Assembly (NCBI GenBank): GCA_016928575.1
Contig: JAFGKK010000122.1
Span: forward strand, 1-35,292
Origin: Anaerolineales bacterium
GTDB taxonomy: Bacteria > Chloroflexota > Anaerolineae > Anaerolineales > RBG-16-64-43
Direction of reading: 5' to 3'
DNA: 35,292 bases
The notes under the pieces are model-generated. The model was not told where the DNA came from. It saw only the letters and a program-made list of their open reading frames with translations, and did not search any database. Positions within the stretch are counted from its first letter, which is position 1, and each line of letters begins with the position of its first letter. Both the position numbers and the translations under genes were made by a program. This document shows positions 1-6,379 of this stretch, piece by piece.

Positions 1-177
1 ATCCAGGCGTGTGCGCCTCAATATTACACCGTGGCTTCGCAAATGATCGTCATGCCCGAGTGAATTAATCGGGCATCCAGGAACATGCGGAGATAATTCC
101 GCAAGGCGGTTTGGGATAATCTTTTTTGTTATACTTGACATGCATCTTCAATTTAGGGGGAGAAGCAACCGTCTGTT
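1..177. other. Non-coding leader with a palindromic repeat and a candidate promoter
   Basis: No gene is seen here. The stretch holds palindromic element A1 (48-80) and, ahead of the GIY-YIG gene, an extended -10 (TG at 127-128, TATACT at 130-135). A TTGACA at 135-140 has no -10 at the proper distance. A purine-rich AGGGGGAGAAG lies at about 155-165, which is rather far from the ATG at 178 for a ribosome binding site. Confidence 0.5.
48..80 (+). repeat. Palindromic element A, copy A1
   Basis: The copy reads CGTCATGCCCGAGTG, then AATTA, then ATCGGGCATCCAG. An 8-bp perfect stem pairs 52-59 (ATGCCCGA) with 69-76 (TCGGGCAT) around a 9-nt loop. The outer context GTCAT...ATCCAG recurs in inverted orientation at 490-521 and in the same orientation at 3861-3897. 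It lies 98 bp upstream of the intact GIY-YIG gene. Confidence 0.75.
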
Positions 178-468
178 ATGAGAAAGCAACCTGCAGTATA
201 CATATTGGCAAGCGCCAGAAACGGGACCCTATATATTGGCGTAACAAGCAACCTTGTGAAAAGGATCTGGTTGCATAGGGGGGATTTCTTGGGCGGATTT
301 TCCAAGAAATACCAAACCCATCTTCTAGTTTATTATGAAATGCATGAATCCATGCGGATGGCAATTCAGAGGGAGAAACAGCTTAAGAAATGGAACCGTT
401 CATGGAAATTGAAATTGATAGAGAACCACAATCCGACCTGGCGGGATTTATTTGATGAAATTGTATGA
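178..468 (+). CDS. Single-domain GIY-YIG endonuclease-like protein
   Basis: This is a 96-aa protein of the small stand-alone GIY-YIG group (YhbQ/UPF0213-like). The first motif is at residues 7-10 (VYIL, in place of GIY) and the second is YIG at 19-21, followed by the helix with Arg29 and a Glu-containing segment (YYEMHES, about 52-58). The C-terminal LIENHNPTWRDLF is typical of intact family members, so the gene looks complete. The family fold is a DNA nuclease, but the biological role of these mini proteins is largely unknown. The gene sits between inverted copies of palindromic element A (48-80 and 490-521), which suggests a small mobile unit. A second, broken copy is at 3919-4479. The ATG at 178 gives the usual N-terminus. 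Confidence 0.85.
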   Translation: MRKQPAVYILASARNGTLYIGVTSNLVKRIWLHRGDFLGGFSKKYQTHLLVYYEMHESMRMAIQREKQLKKWNRSWKLKLIENHNPTWRDLFDEIV

Positions 469-489
469 GGATCCAATTCGTGCGATCCT

Positions 490-521
490 GGATCCCCGAT
501 AAACCCGCTCGGGGATGACGA
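490..521 (-). repeat. Palindromic element A, copy A2 (inverted)
   Basis: This copy is inverted relative to A1. Stem ATCCCCGA (492-499) pairs with TCGGGGAT (509-516) around AAACCCGC. It begins 22 bp after the stop codon of the GIY-YIG gene, so A1 and A2 frame that gene as inverted repeats. Confidence 0.75.
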
Positions 522-531
522 ACGGTTTCCG

Positions 532-618
532 CCCCCGCTTCCCCCGCTTCCCCCGCTTCGCGAGGGCAGGCGCGAGGGCAGGCGCGAGGGCAGGCACGAG
601 GGCAGGCGCGAGGACAGG
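532..618. repeat. Compound tandem repeat: 9-mer x3 then 12-mer x5
   Basis: Three copies of CCCCCGCTT (532-558) are followed directly by five copies of CGCGAGGGCAGG (559-618). The fourth and fifth 12-mers each carry one substitution. A shorter relative with the same order and the same unit lengths is at 32191-32253, and a single 12-mer is at 4742-4753. The short reading frames across it encode only ACPR- or SRLP-type repeats and are not taken as genes. Confidence 0.9.
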
Positions 619-682
619 CTCGCCATGACACCGATGAAGGACTTTTTCTACACCCTCGTAGAATTCCTTCGCGGACTTACTT

Positions 683-1312
683 TTACGCCCACAACGCGTA
701 TCGCAGACCCGCCGTGTAGACTTCCTCGCTCGCTTCCCCCGGATCCGGAGCGATGCGGGTCGTCGTTTCGTCGAAGGCGTTCACCTCCACCAGCCAGCGG
801 CCGGCTTGCCAGGCCCAAACCCGGTGTTCCTTCCGCCCGCCGGGAAACGAGTAATCGTCCTCCTCCAGAATCACGAGCAGGAAGCCGTGAAAATCCGAGG
901 TTTGGTTTTGGCCGCGCCGGACATCGAATGAATCGACCGCTTCTTCCTCCTTCTCAAACCAGCGCAGTTTGATTTCCAGGCTGTGACCGGCCGCGGCTTG
1001 GCAATCTGCCGAGGATTCGGTCAGGGTCGATTGAACGGACCAGTTGCGCTCGTCGCTTTGCTCCGGGCTGGCCGTCGGCTGGGGACTCGCGGTCTTGGCG
1101 GGGTTGATCGTCGGCGTGGGGATTTTCGTCGGCGTGGGGCCCTGCCAGGGGGGGCAGACGGCTTCCATCGCCTGCCGCAGAACGGTCTCGGCGTTTTTCA
1201 CCGGCATGGCGGCGAGTGTGGATTCAGCCGTCGCCGCTGCGTTTTCTCCGGCGGCTTGGCAACCGGCGAGGAAAAAGACGGCCAACAAGGCCGGAAAGGC
1301 GGTTGGTTTCAT
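683..1312 (-). CDS. Hypothetical secreted lipoprotein
   Basis: This 209-aa protein has a type II signal peptide: Lys2, a hydrophobic core at about 5-15, and a lipobox FLAGC with Cys18 as the lipidation site. A Thr/Pro-rich linker (about 60-85, PTPTKIPTPT and similar) precedes a C-terminal region with no family that I recognise. It should be anchored outside the cytoplasmic membrane. The ATG at 1312 is preceded on its strand by GGAGGGA at a good distance, and a TACAAT hexamer (1339-1344, minus strand) could be its -10. The gene is transcribed divergently from the macrodomain gene at 1414. Function is unknown. Confidence 0.7.
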   Translation of the reverse strand: MKPTAFPALLAVFFLAGCQAAGENAAATAESTLAAMPVKNAETVLRQAMEAVCPPWQGPTPTKIPTPTINPAKTASPQPTASPEQSDERNWSVQSTLTESSADCQAAAGHSLEIKLRWFEKEEEAVDSFDVRRGQNQTSDFHGFLLVILEEDDYSFPGGRKEHRVWAWQAGRWLVEVNAFDETTTRIAPDPGEASEEVYTAGLRYALWA

Positions 1313-1397
1313 ATGGGCAATCCCTCCAAAGTGACGGAATTGTAACGGATTGCGGCGGATTCGGCCATTGTCCGCCGGCAGACGGGAAATGGGATCA

Positions 1398-1406
1398 TGC
1401 TATACT
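1398..1406 (+). promoter_or_regulatory. Extended -10 promoter, probably giving a leaderless transcript
   Basis: TGCTATACT matches the extended -10 pattern (TG, one base, TATACT). No good -35 is present at 17 bp. The hexamer ends exactly 7 nt before the ATG at 1414, so transcription should begin at or next to the start codon, and no ribosome binding site is present. Confidence 0.6.
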
Positions 1407-1413
1407 GCGGCGG

Positions 1414-1977
1414 ATGAACCGCATCGTCGCCAAGCATGAGCTTTCCCCCGACCGGAACTGCCTGCTCGTCCAGGGCAATCTCACCGCCGAGGCGGTGGAC
1501 GCGATCGTCAACGCCGCCAACGGCGGGTTGCAGCACGGGGGCGGCGTGGCCGCCGCGATCGTCCGCGCCGGCGGAACCCCGATCCAGGAAGAAAGCGACG
1601 CCTGGGTGCGGGCACACGGCGAGGCGACCCACGAACGTCCGGCGGTGACCGGCGCGGGCCGCCTGCCTTGCCAGGCGGTGATCCACGCCGTCGGCCCGGT
1701 GTGGGGCTCCGGCGACGAGGATTCCAAGCTGCGCGCCGCCGTCACCGGCGCGCTCGAGGCGGCCCACGAACGCGGATTCGCCTCGATCGCGCTTCCGGCC
1801 GTCAGCACCGGAATCTTCGGCTTTCCCAAGCAGCGTGGCGCGCAGGTTATCTTCCAAGCGATCGAGAATTGGGCCGCCGCGCATTCCCAATCCCCGCTAT
1901 GCGAGATCCGCGTGACAATCCTCGACCAGCCGACGCTCGATATCTTCCAACGGGAGTTCAACCGCCGGTGGAAATAA
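1414..1977 (+). CDS. Macrodomain protein (ADP-ribose / O-acetyl-ADP-ribose binding or hydrolase)
   Basis: This 187-aa protein consists of one macrodomain. Its key motifs are the adenosine/ribose-binding segment NAANGGLQHGGGV (about residues 31-43), a conserved AGxxxxxExD-like stretch after it, and the phosphate-loop motif PAVSTGIFGFP (about 129-139). Members of the MacroD/YmdB type hydrolyse O-acetyl-ADP-ribose or remove ADP-ribose from acidic residues. The second motif fits that type, but the substrate is not provable here. Frame continues upstream to 1216, but the ATG at 1414 is chosen because the extended -10 ends 7 nt before it and the family starts there. The 3' end overlaps the following RNA methyltransferase gene by 10 nt, implying a two-gene operon. 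Confidence 0.88.
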   Translation: MNRIVAKHELSPDRNCLLVQGNLTAEAVDAIVNAANGGLQHGGGVAAAIVRAGGTPIQEESDAWVRAHGEATHERPAVTGAGRLPCQAVIHAVGPVWGSGDEDSKLRAAVTGALEAAHERGFASIALPAVSTGIFGFPKQRGAQVIFQAIENWAAAHSQSPLCEIRVTILDQPTLDIFQREFNRRWK

Positions 1978-2759
1978 TCACAAGCAAGGCGAACGAAAAG
2001 GTCCGCCTGATCCGCCGGCTTCAGGATCAGCGCAAGATCCGCGAGCGGGAAAAGCTGTTCGTGGCGGAAGGAACGCGCCTGGTGGAGGAAGCCGCCGCGG
2101 CGGGCGCCCGGGCGCGGATGATCCTCCACGACGGGCACCTCGGCCCGCGCGAGCGCTCGGCGCTCAACCGGCTGGCTTCGGCCGGCGGCGAGGCGTTCGA
2201 AACCACGCCTGAGGTCCTGCGCGCCTGCTCCGACACCGCCGCGCCGTCCGGATTGCTGGCTGTGCTCGAATGGCCCGAACCGCCGTTGCCGGACGTCCTG
2301 GAATGGGTGCTCGTCGCCGACGGGATCTCCAATCCCGGAAACCTCGGCAGCCTGTTGCGCGCCGCGGACGCCTTCGGCGTGCAGGCGGCGCTCCTCGCCC
2401 CGGGCAGTGTCGACGCCTTCAATCCCAAAGTGGTCCGCGGCGGGATGGGCGCGCACCTGCGCCTGCCGATCCGCATGCTGGATTGGGACGCAATCGCCGC
2501 GTTGCTGAAAGGATTCCGAATCTGGCTGGCGGAGGCGCGCGAGGGCCTGCCGCCCGAGCAGGCCGACTGGAGCGGCCGCACGGCGCTGGTCCTCGGCGGC
2601 GAGGCGGCCGGCCCGGGGGAGAAGGCGCGCGCGCTGGCCACGGGTTCGGTCCGCATCCCCATGCGCGGCAAGGCGGAATCCCTCAACGCCGCGGTGGCGG
2701 GCGGGATTCTAATGTACGAGATTTCGCGGCAAATGAACCTGCTCCGCGAAGGACGCTGA
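1968..2759 (+). CDS. SpoU/TrmH-family RNA 2'-O-methyltransferase
   Basis: This 263-aa SPOUT enzyme should transfer methyl from SAM to a 2'-hydroxyl of rRNA or tRNA. The N-terminal substrate-binding region (ITSKANEKV, LFVAEGTRLV) is that of the RlmB/TsnR-like branch. The knot motifs are all present: motif 1 with DGISNPGNLGSLLRAAD (about 120-136), motif 2 LVLGGEAAGPG (about 207-217) and motif 3 IPMRGKAESLNAAVA (about 231-245). The GTG at 1968 is the start because it gives the normal family N-terminus (VEIITSKANEK). It lies inside the end of the macrodomain gene, so translation is probably coupled. Which RNA is modified cannot be told from the sequence. Confidence 0.9.
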   Translation: MEIITSKANEKVRLIRRLQDQRKIREREKLFVAEGTRLVEEAAAAGARARMILHDGHLGPRERSALNRLASAGGEAFETTPEVLRACSDTAAPSGLLAVLEWPEPPLPDVLEWVLVADGISNPGNLGSLLRAADAFGVQAALLAPGSVDAFNPKVVRGGMGAHLRLPIRMLDWDAIAALLKGFRIWLAEAREGLPPEQADWSGRTALVLGGEAAGPGEKARALATGSVRIPMRGKAESLNAAVAGGILMYEISRQMNLLREGR

Positions 2760-3234
2760 GCATTCCGGAAGCGGAAGGTATTTCCGCTGTGGCCGCTCAC
2801 CCCTCCCCGATGTAAAAAATAAGTGAACAGTAAAAAACCTTTTCATTTCCCCCTCATCCCATTCTCCCAGCCCGTTTCTCAAGGTTTATGAATTCGAATA
2901 ATTACTTTCTTTTTCCCGCTGTTGTGGGGCTGGGAAGCCGGTCCCGGCGCAATTCCGGGAAAGGTGCCCGAAACCTGCCCTCGAGTCTACTTCTCGGGGG
3001 GCCGGATGAGGGGGGAGGAGGAGATACTATCCGGCATGCGGTCTTACGGGCTTGGTTCGCGTCCTTCCCGGCAGGCCGCAATTCCCCTGCGTTTCGACCC
3101 CGCGCCTTCCCGGAACAAGCCGATTCTCTCCCTTTTCCTCCCATGATTCCTCCACAATCTTTTGGATAATGAAAGCCGGTAATCCAATCCGCCGCTTTTC
3201 TGACGGCGGATTCACCGGCGATGAGGAGGAAACC
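2760..3234. other. Intergenic region made of repeat B1 and a methyltransferase leader
   Basis: After the RNA methyltransferase stop there is no intrinsic terminator that I can recognise. Most of the interval is element B1. From 3028 to 3234 nothing is recognised except the strong ribosome binding site GAGGAGGA at 3223-3230. Frames open across it on both strands do not continue a recognisable protein. Confidence 0.5.
2831..3027 (-). repeat. MITE-like element B, copy B1
   Basis: The boundaries are approximate. The copy contains a CCCCTCATCCCATTCTCCCAG arm (from about 2850), an AT-richer middle, a 43-bp block (2927-2969) that is an exact reverse complement of 4038-4080, and an end GGATGAGGGGGGAGGAG followed by GATAC (3023-3027). 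The GATAC end matches the terminus of copy B2. No gene is supported across it. Confidence 0.6.
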
Positions 3235-3765
3235 ATGACGCAAACAGCATCGGATTTGACGTTCACCCTGATGGCGGACATCGGTATGCCGATCCGCAAC
3301 CTTTTCTTGAATCCGAAAAGGATGATGGAGGAGATCGCGGTGCTTCCCGGCGAGAAGGTGCTGGATTTCGGCTGCGGCCCCGGGGTGTACACCTTCATGC
3401 TGGCCGATCAGGTCGGCGAAAAGGGCGTCGTCTACGCGCTCGATGTCCATCCCCAGGCCTTGCGCAGGATCGAGGCGGGGAAGCGGGGCGGGAAGTACGT
3501 CCAGGTCCGGACGATTCTTTCGGACGGCGCGACCTCCCTTCCGGACGGAACCCTGGACCGCGTTGTGTGCTTTGACGTGTTCCATTTGCTCGAGGATCCG
3601 CAACGGATTCTGCGGGAGTTCCACCGCGTGTTGAAGCCGCAGGGAACCCTGTATGTGAACGACCATCACCTGAAGGATGAGGACATCCTCGCCGGCGTTT
3701 CCGGCTCGGGATTCTTTGCCGTCCGGAAATGGTACGGGAAGACATTTCACTTCGAGCGGGCTTAG
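3235..3765 (+). CDS. Class I SAM-dependent methyltransferase
   Basis: This 176-aa protein has a Rossmann-like methyltransferase domain. Motif I is VLDFGCGPGVYTFMLAD (about 43-59), followed by YALDVHPQAL with the acidic residue that binds the SAM ribose, and the post-motif region DRVVCFDVFHLLEDP (about 113-127) and LKPQGTLYVNDHH (about 140-152). This is the Methyltransf_11/UbiE-like style, with the substrate unknown. Start 3235 is chosen because GAGGAGGA ends 4 nt before it; the frame stays open upstream to 3052. The gene is isolated, between inverted 43-bp blocks of element B (2927-2969 and 4038-4080). Confidence 0.85.
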   Translation: MTQTASDLTFTLMADIGMPIRNLFLNPKRMMEEIAVLPGEKVLDFGCGPGVYTFMLADQVGEKGVVYALDVHPQALRRIEAGKRGGKYVQVRTILSDGATSLPDGTLDRVVCFDVFHLLEDPQRILREFHRVLKPQGTLYVNDHHLKDEDILAGVSGSGFFAVRKWYGKTFHFERA

Positions 3766-3780
3766 CGGCGCGACCCGATG

Positions 3781-3808
3781 GTCGTCCCGAGCAGAAAACG
3801 GGGATGAC
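3781..3808 (+). repeat. Degenerate A-type hairpin just after the methyltransferase gene
   Basis: GTCGTCCC (3781-3788) pairs with GGGATGAC (3801-3808) through an 8-bp stem with one G-T pair. It starts 16 nt after the stop codon. The right half resembles the GGGGATGACGA end of element A. It could end or protect the transcript, but it has no T-run. Confidence 0.4.
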
Positions 3809-3860
3809 GAACGTGCCCGAAAAGGGAGTCCGTTCCAAAAAAACGCGGTCATGCGGCAGC

Positions 3861-3897
3861 GATCGTCATCCCCGAGTGTTCTTATCGGGGATCCGGA
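3861..3897 (+). repeat. Palindromic element A, copy A4
   Basis: GATCGTCATCCCCGAGTG is followed by TTCTT and ATCGGGGATCCGGA. Stem ATCCCCGA (3868-3875) pairs with TCGGGGAT (3885-3892). It lies 22 bp beyond the stop codon of the broken GIY-YIG gene, exactly the spacing between the intact gene and copy A2. Confidence 0.75.
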
Positions 3898-4004
3898 GAC
3901 TTTGCTTTCCTGCGAAGATCATAACCCGTCGAATGGGTTGCGCCAGAAGGGATTCATTTTCTCTATCAATTGCTTCTTCCAACGCCGGCCTTGCTTCTTA
4001 ATAT

Positions 4005-4269
4005 GTATCCACTCAGCCTCCCCCTCATCCGCCCTTCGGGCACCTTTCCCGGAATTGCGCCGGGACCGGCTTCCCAGCCCTACATCTACGATTAATGATA
4101 TGAATTTGTTCCAAACCCTCCAGCGGAAACGATGGGCTGGGAGTATGTATTCCGGAACGCATGTTCCGCGCAGAGCGCGGGACAGTGACGGGGGGATGGA
4201 ATGAGGGAGAAAATAATTGGGTGGTTTATCGAAGGTTTTTTCAATCCTTGCATCAGGCTAAGCAGATAC
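4005..4269 (+). mobile_element. MITE-like element B, copy B2, with imperfect terminal inverted repeats
   Basis: This 265-bp element lies inside the GIY-YIG pseudogene. Its ends are GTATCCACTCAGCCT (4005-4019) and AGGCTAAGCAGATAC (4255-4269), which match as inverted repeats at 12 of 15 positions. Internally it has a CCCCTCATCC...TTCCCAGCCC arm (4021-4080) and a roughly complementary GGGCTGGGAG...GGGGGATGGAATGAGGG arm (about 4134-4207). Two small hairpins lie within the latter (GGAACGCATGTTCC and CCGCGCAGAGCGCGG). It has no coding capacity, so it would need a transposase in trans. No clear target duplication is visible. Confidence 0.6.
4038..4080 (-). repeat. 43-bp block, exact inverted copy of 2927-2969
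   Basis: The block begins GGGCACCTTTCCCGGAATTG and ends CCGGCTTCCCAGCCC. It is the perfect reverse complement of 2927-2969. A diverged third copy in the same orientation is at 32283-32325. The pair encloses the methyltransferase gene. Confidence 0.9.
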
Positions 4270-4479
4270 CCCTTTTTTTTCTCCTAGGATGGCGGCCTTC
4301 AAGTTGGAGTGTATTTCGTAATGCGCCAATCCATGCGTTTCATATTTTCTGGAGAACCCCTCGATCATGTTCCGCTTATGCTGACAAATCCTCTCGCGCA
4401 ATTGGCGGGTGACACCCGGGTCCAGGGTTCCATTCCTGCTGCTTGCCGCTATGTATGCCGCCGGTTGTCTTCCTCTCAT

Positions 4480-4794
4480 GGCTGAAGCAATCTTTCCCGA
4501 GTGGCGATGGAATATCAATTGCATCATTTTCGAGAGAGAATTTTCCTGCAGAAGAAGCCGTTGCGTACCTCTCCGGCACGCACAGGTTGCTTACCGTGAT
4601 CGAAAAAGCTGCCGGGTTCCTGCCCCGCGATGGGAACGCCCGGGGGCATACGCCGGCAAGATAGATTCACTGGATCTCCGCTTGAATCATCCCCGCTTCA
4701 TGACGGTACGAGTGTCCGGACCCATCGGGCCCCGATTATTCCGCGAGGGCGGGCGCGGGGGTGATAATCGGTAAGCCGCGCCGGTGTGGTATTT
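4480..4794. other. Non-coding remainder of the repeat zone
   Basis: It contains the decayed A7 copy, one 12-mer CGCGAGGGCGGG (4742-4753), and an inverted repeat CCGATTAT (4732-4739) / ATAATCGG (4764-4771). The last lies just beyond the stop of the isocitrate dehydrogenase gene but lacks a T-run, so a terminator is doubtful. No gene is supported. Confidence 0.5.
4670..4705 (-). repeat. Decayed palindromic element A, copy A7
   Basis: CTGGATCTCCGCTTGAATCA followed by TCCCCGCTTCATGACG resembles the inverted form of element A (CTGGATCCCCG...GGGGATGACG), but the stem is largely lost. It lies on the upstream side of the broken GIY-YIG gene, where A1 sits relative to the intact gene. Confidence 0.4.
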
Positions 4795-6210
4795 TTATTC
4801 CGGTTGTTGCCGATTCGGCTTTCCCTTAACCGGTTTTTTCGCGGCGGCCGGCTTGCCCGCCGCCGCTTCCCGCGCCGGCTTCTTCGCGGAAGCTGCCGCA
4901 TTCCGCGGGCGGTCCATCCAGGAAATCACCGCGTCGCCGAACTCGGAGCACTTCACTTCTTTGGCGCCCTGCATCAGGCGTGCGAAATCGTAGGTCACGG
5001 TCCTCGCGGCGATCGCCCCTTCCATCCCGCGCAGGATCAAATCCGCCGCCTCGTCCCAGCCGAGGTGGCGCAGCATCATCTCGCCGGAAAGGATCACCGA
5101 GCCGGGGTTGACCTTATCCAGGTCGGCGTACTTGGGCGCGGTGCCGTGGGTCGCTTCGAAGACCGCGTGGCCGGTGGCGAAGTTGATGTTTCCGCCGGGG
5201 GCGATCCCGATTCCCCCCACCTGCGCGGCGAGCGCGTCGGAGAGGAAATCCCCGTTCAGGTTGGGGCAGGCGATCACGTCGAATTCGTCGGCGCGGGTGA
5301 TCGTCTGCTGGAAGGTGATGTCGGCAATCGCGTCCTTTACCAGCATCCGCCCGGCGGCCAGCGCCGATTGTTGTTCGGCCGCCGCCGCCGATTCGCCGTG
5401 CGCGGATTTGGTCCGCTCCCACTGCGACCAGGTGTACACCCGCTCGCCGAATTCGCGCTCCGCCACCGAGTAGCCCCAGTTGCGGAAGGCCCCCTCGGTG
5501 AACTTCATGATGTTGCCCTTGTGCACGATCGTCACCGAGCGGCGGCGGTGGTCGAGCGCATATTGGATCGCCGCCCGCACCAGCCGCTCCGTGCCCTCGC
5601 GGGAGATCGGCTTGATCCCCACGCCGGCCGAGGCGGGAAAGCGGATCTTGGCGAACTCGGCCGGAAACTGTTCGCGCAGCAGGTCCAGGAAGCGGCGCGC
5701 GTCGGGAGTTCCGTCCTCGAACTCGATCCCGGTGTAGATGTCTTCCGTGTTTTCGCGGAAAATCACCATATCCACCTTTTCCGGATGCAGGACGGGGGAG
5801 GGAACGCCGGGAAAATAGCGCACCGGGCGCAGGCAGACGTACAGGTCGAGCAATTTCCGCAGCGCGACGTTCAACGAGCGGATTCCGCCGCCCACGGGCG
5901 TGGTCAGCGGGCCTTTGATCCCCACCAGGTATGTGCGGAAAGCCTGCACTGTGGAATCGGGGAGCCAGGTTCCGTATTCGCGAAAGGCTTTCTCTCCGGC
6001 ATACACTTCCATCCAGGCGATCCGGCGGACTCCGCCGTAGGCTTTCCGCACGGCGGCGTCGAGCACGCGCGCCGCGGCGCGCCAGATGTCCCTTCCGGTC
6101 CCGTCGCCTTCGATGAACGGAAGGATCGGGCGGTCCGGCACGTTCAGCCGGCCGTCCTGCCAGACGACGGGCTGCCCTTCCGCCGGCGGGGTGATCATCG
6201 GTTCGGCCAT
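4795..6210 (-). CDS. icd: NADP-dependent isocitrate dehydrogenase
   Basis: This 471-aa enzyme converts isocitrate and NADP+ to 2-oxoglutarate, CO2 and NADPH in the TCA cycle. Recognisable parts are [10 protein letters not shown] (about 32-41), the substrate loop [20 protein letters not shown] with Ser112 (equivalent to the E. coli phosphorylatable Ser113), [13 protein letters not shown] (151-163), the metal-binding aspartate region around NLNGDFLSD, and the cofactor segment [17 protein letters not shown]. The Lys-Tyr pair in that segment marks NADP rather than NAD specificity. After the catalytic domain there is an extra ~38-residue Ala/Lys/Pro tail (from about 434) absent from typical enzymes. 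The ATG at 6210 has AAGGAG 5 nt ahead. It is a single gene with no evident partner. Confidence 0.95.
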   Translation of the reverse strand: MAEPMITPPAEGQPVVWQDGRLNVPDRPILPFIEGDGTGRDIWRAAARVLDAAVRKAYGGVRRIAWMEVYAGEKAFREYGTWLPDSTVQAFRTYLVGIKGPLTTPVGGGIRSLNVALRKLLDLYVCLRPVRYFPGVPSPVLHPEKVDMVIFRENTEDIYTGIEFEDGTPDARRFLDLLREQFPAEFAKIRFPASAGVGIKPISREGTERLVRAAIQYALDHRRRSVTIVHKGNIMKFTEGAFRNWGYSVAEREFGERVYTWSQWERTKSAHGESAAAAEQQSALAAGRMLVKDAIADITFQQTITRADEFDVIACPNLNGDFLSDALAAQVGGIGIAPGGNINFATGHAVFEATHGTAPKYADLDKVNPGSVILSGEMMLRHLGWDEAADLILRGMEGAIAARTVTYDFARLMQGAKEVKCSEFGDAVISWMDRPRNAAASAKKPAREAAAGKPAAAKKPVKGKPNRQQPE

Positions 6211-6332
6211 GGAGCTCCTTCCGGATCAGTAATCCGTGAAATGGATAGCGCGCAGATTATAGCACGGGGTGAATCCCCTTCCGACGTTCCCGGCGCCGGA
6301 AGGCTGCGGGCATGTGCAAATCCCGCGGGACG

Positions 6333-6365
6333 AAAAAAGGACCGGAGGGGATCCGGTCCTTTTTT
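6333..6365 (-). terminator. Strong intrinsic terminator, possibly bidirectional
   Basis: A 14-bp perfect stem pairs AAAAAAGGACCGGA (6333-6346) with TCCGGTCCTTTTTT (6352-6365) around GGGGA. On the minus strand it follows the LppM-like gene stop (6380) by 14 nt and is followed by a T-run. It is also T-terminated on the plus strand. Confidence 0.9.
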
Positions 6366-6379
6366 CTGATCCGCAGGAA

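Larger units (their letters stand above)
3919..4479 (-). pseudogene. Broken GIY-YIG gene interrupted by a MITE-like insertion
   Basis: The N-terminal part reads on the minus strand from 4479 to about 4278 and aligns with the intact protein at 178-468 (QPAAYIAASSRNGTLDPGVT against QPAVYILASARNGTLYIGVT). It stops at AILGEK. The C-terminal part lies at 4002-3919 (IKKQGRRWKKQLIEKMNPFW, then RNPFDGL and TGA). It aligns without gaps to the intact C-terminus from KKWNRSWKL onward. Roughly 270 bp containing element B2 separates the two halves. The YIG motif has also become DPG, so the copy is dead both by insertion and at its active-site motif. Copies of element A lie outside both ends (3861-3897 and 4670-4705). 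Confidence 0.8.

Noticed and set aside
559-618. Possible CRISPR array
   Set aside because: The units are 12 bp and contiguous, without spacers, and no cas genes are present.
366-631. Small minus-strand frames encoding ACPR/SRLP repeats
   Set aside because: They translate the 12-mer tandem repeat; the periodicity is explained by the DNA repeat.
2902-3852. Minus-strand frame of 316 residues over the methyltransferase gene
   Set aside because: It runs through element B1 and opposite a gene with clear SAM motifs.
4732-4771. Inverted repeat CCGATTAT/ATAATCGG as terminator of icd
   Set aside because: The loop is 24 nt, the stem is short and there is no T-run on the minus strand.
4409-4774. Plus-strand frame with a signal-peptide-like start
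   Set aside because: It is antisense to the GIY-YIG relic and lacks any recognisable protein feature beyond the hydrophobic start.
4786-6369. Long plus-strand frame opposite isocitrate dehydrogenase
   Set aside because: It is a GC-driven shadow of a well-identified gene, with no family motif and with Arg/His/Gly-rich composition.
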